DNA from: an uncultured Peptoniphilus sp.
GTDB lineage: Bacteria > Bacillota > Clostridia > Tissierellales > Peptoniphilaceae
NCBI GenBank assembly: GCA_902488455.1
Contig: CABTWG010000021.1
Span: 1-17,555, forward strand
Direction of reading: 5' to 3'
DNA length: 17,555 nt
In this document: positions 13,480 through 17,555 of the stretch, one piece after another
Numbering within the stretch: the stretch's first letter is position 1
Layout: each line of letters begins with the position of its first letter
The notes under the pieces: generated by a model
What the model was told of the DNA's origin: nothing
What the model saw: only the letters and a program-made list of their open reading frames with translations
Databases searched by the model: none
Made by a program: the position numbers and the translations under genes

Positions 13480-15228
13480 TTACATTTTTTCTTCCAAGGA
13501 TTTGAGCCACATTTCGTTGTAGATTCCATTTAGTTTTAAAAGTTCTTCATGGGTTCCTTCTTCAACGATTCTGCCCTTGTCAAGGACAATTATCTTATCG
13601 CAGTTCATAATAGTTGAAAGTCTATGGGCAATTATAAATGTGGTCCTACCCTGTTGGATGGTCTTTATTGCGTATTGAATTAGACTTTCCGTTTCCGAGT
13701 CGATGCTGGCTGTGGCTTCGTCTAGCACCAAGATCTTAGGATTGTGAACGAGAGCCCTGGCAAAGGAGATGAGTTGTCTTTCTCCAAGGGAGTAGGTCAT
13801 TCCCTTTTCAGTTACTACTGTGTCTACTCCATTTTCAAGTTTCGATACAAAGTCACCTGCTCCCACCTTTATAAGTGCGTCTTTCACCATCTCTTTGTCG
13901 ATTCCCGGTGTGTTCAAGGACACGTTGGACTCGATGGTCCCCATAAATAGAAATGGATCTTGGATGACGATACTCATATTTTTTCTCAAATCTCTAAGGG
14001 ACATCTCACAGATATTTTCTCCGCCGATGGTGATCTCTCCCCTATCTGGATCGTAAAATCTAAATAGCAGGTTCATAAGTGAACTCTTTCCGGCGCCAGT
14101 TCTTCCGACGATGCCCACTGACTGTCCTTCTCCAACCTTTACAGAAAGGCTGTGAAGCACCTGTTCCCCTTCCACATAGGAGAAGTCCACGTTTTTAAAT
14201 TCTACATCTCCTTTAAGATTAATTCCATTGTCGGTTAAGTCCTCAAGCGGTAGATCCACATCAAACATGTTGAATGCGTGCTCCGCAGATGCCATGGACC
14301 TTTGGAAGATACCGATGCTCATCATAGTGTTGTTGATATTGTCGAAAAATTGGGTTGTATAATTTATAAAGATATATATCATACCTACATTGGCGAAGTC
14401 CTCTCCCCTAAGGGTTCCTATTCCAAAATAGATTATTACAAGACTTAAGGTTAGGTTCTTCATCGCATTTGAAAAGTTAAATCCAAGGTAAGCCGCAAGC
14501 ATTGAAAGCCTTCGATCTTCTTTAAATGCACTTTCGTTAAGACTTTCAAACTCTTTCTTCTTTTTATCCTTTCCGTTGAAACTTCTTATAACGTCGATGG
14601 TTCCGATGGTTTCGTTGAATGTGGAGTTAATTTCTGAAACGTACTTTCTAACTTTGAAACTTGCATCCCTCATTACCTTTGCATAGATGTAGTTTCCTAT
14701 TACAAGTATTGGCATTGGAAGTATAAGCGGTATCAAAAGTCTCGGTTCAAGTACGATTATCTTATATAAAATTGCGAGTATGGTTATGGATGGTACGATT
14801 ATATTTGAAATTGCTGTTTGGAAAAAATCTTTTATTTGAGTTGGATCGTTTCCTACTCTGGATGAAATCCTGCCAGCTGGCTCTTTGTCGAAGTAGCTGA
14901 CTGGAAACCTCAAAACTTTTTTGAAAAGATCGTTTTGAATATAAACTACAGATTTATTCGCTCCGTAGGCTAGGATTAGTTCCGATGCAAACTTCAAAAC
15001 CGCAAATAGAAGTAGGTAGTATAGAAATAGTTTCACGTCTTTCCAAAACTCTGGATAGTTTACTATCCCCACCCCTTCTTTTAGAAGTTCGTTCAATATT
15101 CTTCCCACTACTATCGGCGATTGAATCTTAAAATATATCGAAAGTGGCATAAGGATTGTGCCGATTAAAATATAGTACTTCACCTTCATTAAATAGTGGA
15201 GCATGGTCTTTTTCATATTAGTCTTCAT
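13480..15228 (-). CDS. ABC exporter half-transporter, subunit with catalytic Walker B
   Basis: A 582-residue fused permease and ATPase of the type IV (multidrug/lipid/peptide) exporter class. About six membrane helices fill residues 15-315. The nucleotide-binding domain has Walker A GRTGAGKS at 375-382, Q-loop Gln423, Walker B LVLDE with Asp503 and catalytic Glu504, and switch His535. The signature motif is non-canonical: SLGERQ (480-485) where LSGGQ is expected. I use the ATG at 15228; the in-frame ATG at 15243 overlaps the GGAGG that serves the later start. The gene overlaps the upstream ABC gene by 11 bases. Together they should form a heterodimer. The substrate is unknown. Confidence 0.92.
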   Translation of the reverse strand: MKTNMKKTMLHYLMKVKYYILIGTILMPLSIYFKIQSPIVVGRILNELLKEGVGIVNYPEFWKDVKLFLYYLLLFAVLKFASELILAYGANKSVVYIQNDLFKKVLRFPVSYFDKEPAGRISSRVGNDPTQIKDFFQTAISNIIVPSITILAILYKIIVLEPRLLIPLILPMPILVIGNYIYAKVMRDASFKVRKYVSEINSTFNETIGTIDVIRSFNGKDKKKKEFESLNESAFKEDRRLSMLAAYLGFNFSNAMKNLTLSLVIIYFGIGTLRGEDFANVGMIYIFINYTTQFFDNINNTMMSIGIFQRSMASAEHAFNMFDVDLPLEDLTDNGINLKGDVEFKNVDFSYVEGEQVLHSLSVKVGEGQSVGIVGRTGAGKSSLMNLLFRFYDPDRGEITIGGENICEMSLRDLRKNMSIVIQDPFLFMGTIESNVSLNTPGIDKEMVKDALIKVGAGDFVSKLENGVDTVVTEKGMTYSLGERQLISFARALVHNPKILVLDEATASIDSETESLIQYAIKTIQQGRTTFIIAHRLSTIMNCDKIIVLDKGRIVEEGTHEELLKLNGIYNEMWLKSLEEKM

Positions 15229-16966
15229 TTTTATTTCCTCCACTCACTTGGTAATTGTACTGCTCGCTATACCATCCTACAGTAGCCATCAGCTCTTCGT
15301 GGGTACCTCTCTCTACGATTTCTCCATGATCTAGTACGATTATTAGATCAGCATTTTCCACTGCACTAAGCCTGTGGGAGACGATGATGTTGGTCCTGCC
15401 CTTTCTCTTTTTATTTATATGGGAGATGATTTTCTTTTCTGTGTTTGAGTCAACTGCAGATAGAGAGTCGTCTAGAATCAGAAGTTCCCTGTCTGCGATA
15501 ATCGCCCTTGCAATTGCAATCCTCTGTTTCTGTCCTCCCGAAAGTGAGATTCCCTTCTCTCCTGCCAAGGTTTCAAGCCCTTCGTTGAAGGAATTAATAT
15601 CTCTCTTTAAATCTGTGATTTCAAGAGCTTCGTCAAGGTCAGCTTCTGTGGCGTCACTTCTTGCAAAGAGGATGTTTTCTCTAATTGATTTGGAAAAAAG
15701 CACACTCTCTTGAGGAACGTAGGCAATCTTTCTAAACACATCATCCATCTTATAATCTTCGATTGGAATGTCATTTATAAAAAGCATTTCATTATCTAAT
15801 TTATAGTCGCGAAGCAGCTGTTTTATAAATGTGGTCTTGCCTGAGCCGGTCCTGCCGACGATTCCAAGGGTCATGCCCTTTCTAATTTCCACGTCTATGT
15901 TTTTAAGATTATAAACTTCACTACTTGGATATTTGAAACTTAAATTTCTATATGAAATTTTTTTAATTCTATCGAGGCTCTTATCTCCATCTCTATAAGT
16001 TATATCGTCCACAAAGTTTAGGGCGCTGTTGATTCTATTCACACCAGCTTTTCCCAGTGCAACAGCGGAGAAAAACTCTGCAATAGCCATCATCGGCCAC
16101 ACAAGCATACCAAGGTAGATTTGAAGAGATACGATATTTCCCAAAGTTATGGCTCCGTCCTTTAGCATCGCAGCCCCGTAGTAGAGACAGATAAAGTAAG
16201 AAAAAGCAGGAATAAAGTTGGCGAAAAGTCCGTATGATCTCTCGTAAAGACTAAGCTTGATGTTTTCTTTAAAAGCATCATCTGTTAGACCCTCGAAACT
16301 AGAAGTCGTATTTTCTTCGGCGCTATACGCGCGAATAACCCTGATTCCCTGTGCCATTTCAAGGACAGAATCGTTGATTTTCGAGTTCTTTTCTTGTACA
16401 TAGGTATATTGATGCTCAATCTTCTGTGAGATGCAGTAGATTATTGGAATTATCAAAAGCGTCGGAATAATTGACATGATTGAGAGTTTTAAGTTGGAAC
16501 TCATGACCATCATTACAATGACAAATAAAGGATAGATTGCACCTTCAAATAGAGCAAGCACTCCAAAACTAATTGCGTCTCTTACGAAACCTTGGTCAGA
16601 GGTTAGGTTTGTCATCAACTCCCCAGTGGTGTGGGTTTCGAAAAACTTTCCAGTGGAATTTAAAATCTTATTATACAGTTTAGTTTTAATATCCCTTCCA
16701 TAAAAGTCTGAAGTCACCCAGAGATTTCTCGTCCAAACGATACCGATTAAATAGGAGCTAATGGTTATGATCACCAAGTAAATGATATTGCTCTTTAGAA
16801 AATCAGCATCAAGGGTGGATGCATTTATCCTGTCTGCCACATTTGAGATAATCTTGGGCGGAAGCACCGCTATAAAATCAACGATAGCTAAGCAAATAAC
16901 TGCAAGTATGTAATTTTTTTTGTATTTAATTAAATGTTCTCTAACTTCTCTATAAAATTTAAACAT
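15218..16966 (-). CDS. ABC exporter half-transporter, subunit with degenerate Walker B
   Basis: This 582-residue partner of the downstream ABC gene has six membrane helices within residues about 15-300 and one nucleotide-binding domain. Walker A is GRTGSGKT at 371-378, Q-loop Gln419, canonical signature LSGGQ at 475-479, D-loop SAVD at 503-506 and switch His531. Walker B reads LLILDD (495-500), so the catalytic glutamate is replaced by Asp500. A canonical signature here, with the deviant signature and intact glutamate in the partner, is the pattern of TM287/288- or BmrCD-type heterodimeric exporters. GGAGGG lies four bases before the ATG. It heads a three-gene operon ending in the acetyltransferase. 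The substrate is unknown. Confidence 0.92.
   Translation of the reverse strand: MFKFYREVREHLIKYKKNYILAVICLAIVDFIAVLPPKIISNVADRINASTLDADFLKSNIIYLVIITISSYLIGIVWTRNLWVTSDFYGRDIKTKLYNKILNSTGKFFETHTTGELMTNLTSDQGFVRDAISFGVLALFEGAIYPLFVIVMMVMSSNLKLSIMSIIPTLLIIPIIYCISQKIEHQYTYVQEKNSKINDSVLEMAQGIRVIRAYSAEENTTSSFEGLTDDAFKENIKLSLYERSYGLFANFIPAFSYFICLYYGAAMLKDGAITLGNIVSLQIYLGMLVWPMMAIAEFFSAVALGKAGVNRINSALNFVDDITYRDGDKSLDRIKKISYRNLSFKYPSSEVYNLKNIDVEIRKGMTLGIVGRTGSGKTTFIKQLLRDYKLDNEMLFINDIPIEDYKMDDVFRKIAYVPQESVLFSKSIRENILFARSDATEADLDEALEITDLKRDINSFNEGLETLAGEKGISLSGGQKQRIAIARAIIADRELLILDDSLSAVDSNTEKKIISHINKKRKGRTNIIVSHRLSAVENADLIIVLDHGEIVERGTHEELMATVGWYSEQYNYQVSGGNKNED
15237..15241 (-). promoter_or_regulatory. 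Ribosome binding site that fixes the second ABC gene start
   Basis: GGAGG at 15241-15237 lies eight bases before the ATG at 15228-15226. The upstream in-frame ATG at 15243-15241 shares a base with this site and has no ribosome binding site itself. Confidence 0.65.
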
Positions 16967-17005
16967 AAGCCCTCCAAATAATAGTATAAATTAAATCGAT
17001 AGTTG

Positions 17006-17034
17006 TTTATATTACAATTATGTTAAATTTGCAG
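17006..17034 (-). promoter_or_regulatory. Candidate promoter for the ABC exporter operon
   Basis: The minus strand reads CTGCAA (17034-17029), a 17-bp spacer and TATAAA (17011-17006, 5 of 6). The leader to the ATG at 16966 would be about 33 nt. An alternative -10, TATACT at 16988-16983, is closer but has no good -35. The tandem palindromes begin just upstream at 17057. Confidence 0.4.
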
Positions 17035-17050
17035 GGTTATATGGTTTTGT

Positions 17051-17145
17051 TTTTTGATGCTATACGTATAGCATAAGTTTTTAATTTTTTATTTTTGATG
17101 CTATACGTATAGCGTGGTTTTATTTCTTATTTTTGATGCTATAGC
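17051..17145. repeat. Three tandem copies of a palindromic element
   Basis: TTTTTGATGCTATA recurs three times at about 40-bp steps (starts near 17051, 17092 and 17130). Copy 1 carries the perfect 18-bp palindrome ATGCTATACGTATAGCAT (17057-17074). Copy 2 carries GCTATACGTATAGC (17100-17113) inside a nearly perfect version. Copy 3 is shortened to GCTATAGC (17138-17145), the palindrome minus six central bases. The arrangement suggests operators for a dimeric repressor, or small mobile repeat units. Confidence 0.75.
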
Positions 17146-17148
17146 AGA

Positions 17149-17185
17149 CTATTTCTGCCAATCAGCTACGCCTCTTGGGAAATAG
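17149..17185. other. Hairpin with 2-nt bulge in gene-free region
   Basis: CTATTTC (17149-17155) pairs with GAAATAG (17179-17185). After a TG bulge, CCAA (17158-17161) pairs with TTGG (17175-17178), enclosing a 13-nt loop. No T-run follows on either side, so it is not a simple terminator. Confidence 0.5.
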
Positions 17186-17192
17186 GTTGCAT

Positions 17193-17233
17193 CACACCTA
17201 CTAAGTCTCACTACGTTCGCCAAGTTAGGTGTG
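17193..17233. other. Inverted repeat enclosing a fragment of the dispersed repeat
   Basis: CACACCTA (17193-17200) is complementary to TAGGTGTG (17226-17233). The 25-base loop holds CTCACTACGTTCGC (17207-17220), the exact reverse complement of 17447-17460 within repeat copy 3. Confidence 0.55.
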
Positions 17234-17294
17234 GAACGTGAAGCGTGATAATTATTATTAATTTTTTGGAGCGTTCAGTTGGGAAGACTTGCTT

Positions 17295-17353
17295 TTCAGA
17301 TGTTAGACCCGTTCGACTTCAGAGCCTTCGGCTCTTCCGCTCAGGGTGACTGT
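17295..17353. repeat. Dispersed repeat copy 2 with hairpin insert
   Basis: This copy runs from TTCAGATGTTAGACCCG through TTCGACT, a perfect AGAGCC/GGCTCT hairpin with loop TTC (17321-17335), into the constant block TCCGCTCAGGGTGACTGT (17336-17353) shared with copy 1. Its left 35 bases (17295-17329) recur with two mismatches at 17521-17555, where the window ends. Confidence 0.75.
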
Positions 17354-17429
17354 AGTTGGGAGAACTCTCTCTGTAAATTTTTAAAAAGGTATACGACTTC
17401 TTACTTGCTTTGTTTCAAAAAAACTCAAG

Positions 17430-17470
17430 GAAGACAGTCACCCTGAGCGAACGTAGTGAGTCGAATGGGT
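17430..17470. repeat. Dispersed repeat copy 3, inverted
   Basis: GAAGACAGTCACCCTGAGCG at 17430-17449 is the reverse complement of 89-108. It continues through a short insert (AACGTAGTG) to the AGTCGAATGGGT flank. In inverse reading the insert is only nine bases, compared with hairpin-forming inserts in copies 1 and 2. Confidence 0.75.
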
Positions 17471-17520
17471 ATAACACCGGCTAGGTCAAGTACAGATGAT
17501 TTCATTTGCCAATATTGCTC

Positions 17521-17555
17521 TTCAGAGGTTAGACCCGTTCGACTCCAGAGCCTTC
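17521..17555. repeat. Dispersed repeat copy 4, truncated by window end
   Basis: TTCAGAGGTTAGACCCG and the following TTCGACTCCAGAGCCTTC match 17295-17329 at 33 of 35 positions in the same orientation. The hairpin and constant right flank would lie beyond the window. No gene was found from 16967 to the window end. Confidence 0.65.

Noticed and set aside
13466..13510. An upstream start for the GNAT gene giving a 217-residue protein.
   Set aside because: The additional residues overlap the end of the ABC gene and are not part of the conserved N-terminus.
17051..17145. The tandem palindromic repeats as a CRISPR array.
   Set aside because: The repeats are too short, the intervals are A/T-rich and related to each other, and no cas gene is present.
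16967..17555. A hidden small gene or toxin-antitoxin unit in the right-hand gene-free region.
   Set aside because: I found no frame with a ribosome binding site and plausible composition; palindromes, hairpins and repeats account for most of the sequence.

Overview
The window is A+T-rich bacterial DNA with strong AGGAGG-type ribosome binding sites, short gaps between genes, translationally coupled genes and hairpin-plus-T-run terminators. This points to a low-G+C Gram-positive anaerobe. Acetate kinase next to TmcAL, a DUF969/DUF979 plus pyroglutamyl-peptidase cluster and asaccharolytic-looking peptide handling fit a Peptoniphilus/Anaerococcus-like member of Tissierellia; this placement is inference from gene content only. 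Most genes lie on the minus strand. No insertion sequence, prophage, CRISPR array, tRNA or rRNA was recognised.

Layout, left to right. (1) 1-212: a repeat-bearing intergenic stretch, then a promoter. (2) 213-1460 (+): a CNNM/CBS/CorC_HlyC membrane protein with its own terminator. (3) 1574-2485 (-): a diacylglycerol-kinase-family lipid kinase. (4) 2625-8336 (-): a tightly packed five-gene operon, transcribed in the order gamma-glutamylcyclotransferase-like protein, 1017-residue M14 metallopeptidase, DUF969, DUF979, pyroglutamyl-peptidase I. (5) 8393-8461: an elaborate 60-nt hairpin with a T-run, between ackA and that operon. (6) 8526-9719 (-) ackA, divergent from 9835-10959 (+) tmcAL. (7) 11016-12024 (-): two overlapping genes for unknown membrane proteins. 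(8) 12135-12755 (+): a DUF3841 protein. (9) 12857-16966 (-): two half-ABC exporters followed by a GNAT acetyltransferase. (10) 16967-17555: a gene-free region of tandem palindromes, hairpins and dispersed repeats.

How the genes fit together. Region 4 is the most coherent system. Gamma-glutamylcyclotransferases release 5-oxoproline (pyroglutamate) from gamma-glutamyl amines, Pcp releases it from peptide N-termini, and the DUF969/DUF979 pair is regarded as a 5-oxoproline transporter. The M14 enzyme would supply a further peptidase activity. The operon therefore looks like a 5-oxoproline-centred peptide-processing unit, possibly controlled by the structured element in front of it. AckA and TmcAL both consume acetate plus ATP chemistry and share a short divergent control region. 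The two ABC genes have the paired sequence deviations of a heterodimeric exporter with one degenerate ATP site.

Most notable: the 5-oxoproline operon with its unexplained hairpin element; a 20-nt identical promoter/start module giving near-leaderless mRNAs for tmcAL and the DUF3841 gene; the palindrome array near 17.1 kb; and a dispersed repeat with a constant flank and variable hairpin insert at both ends of the window.
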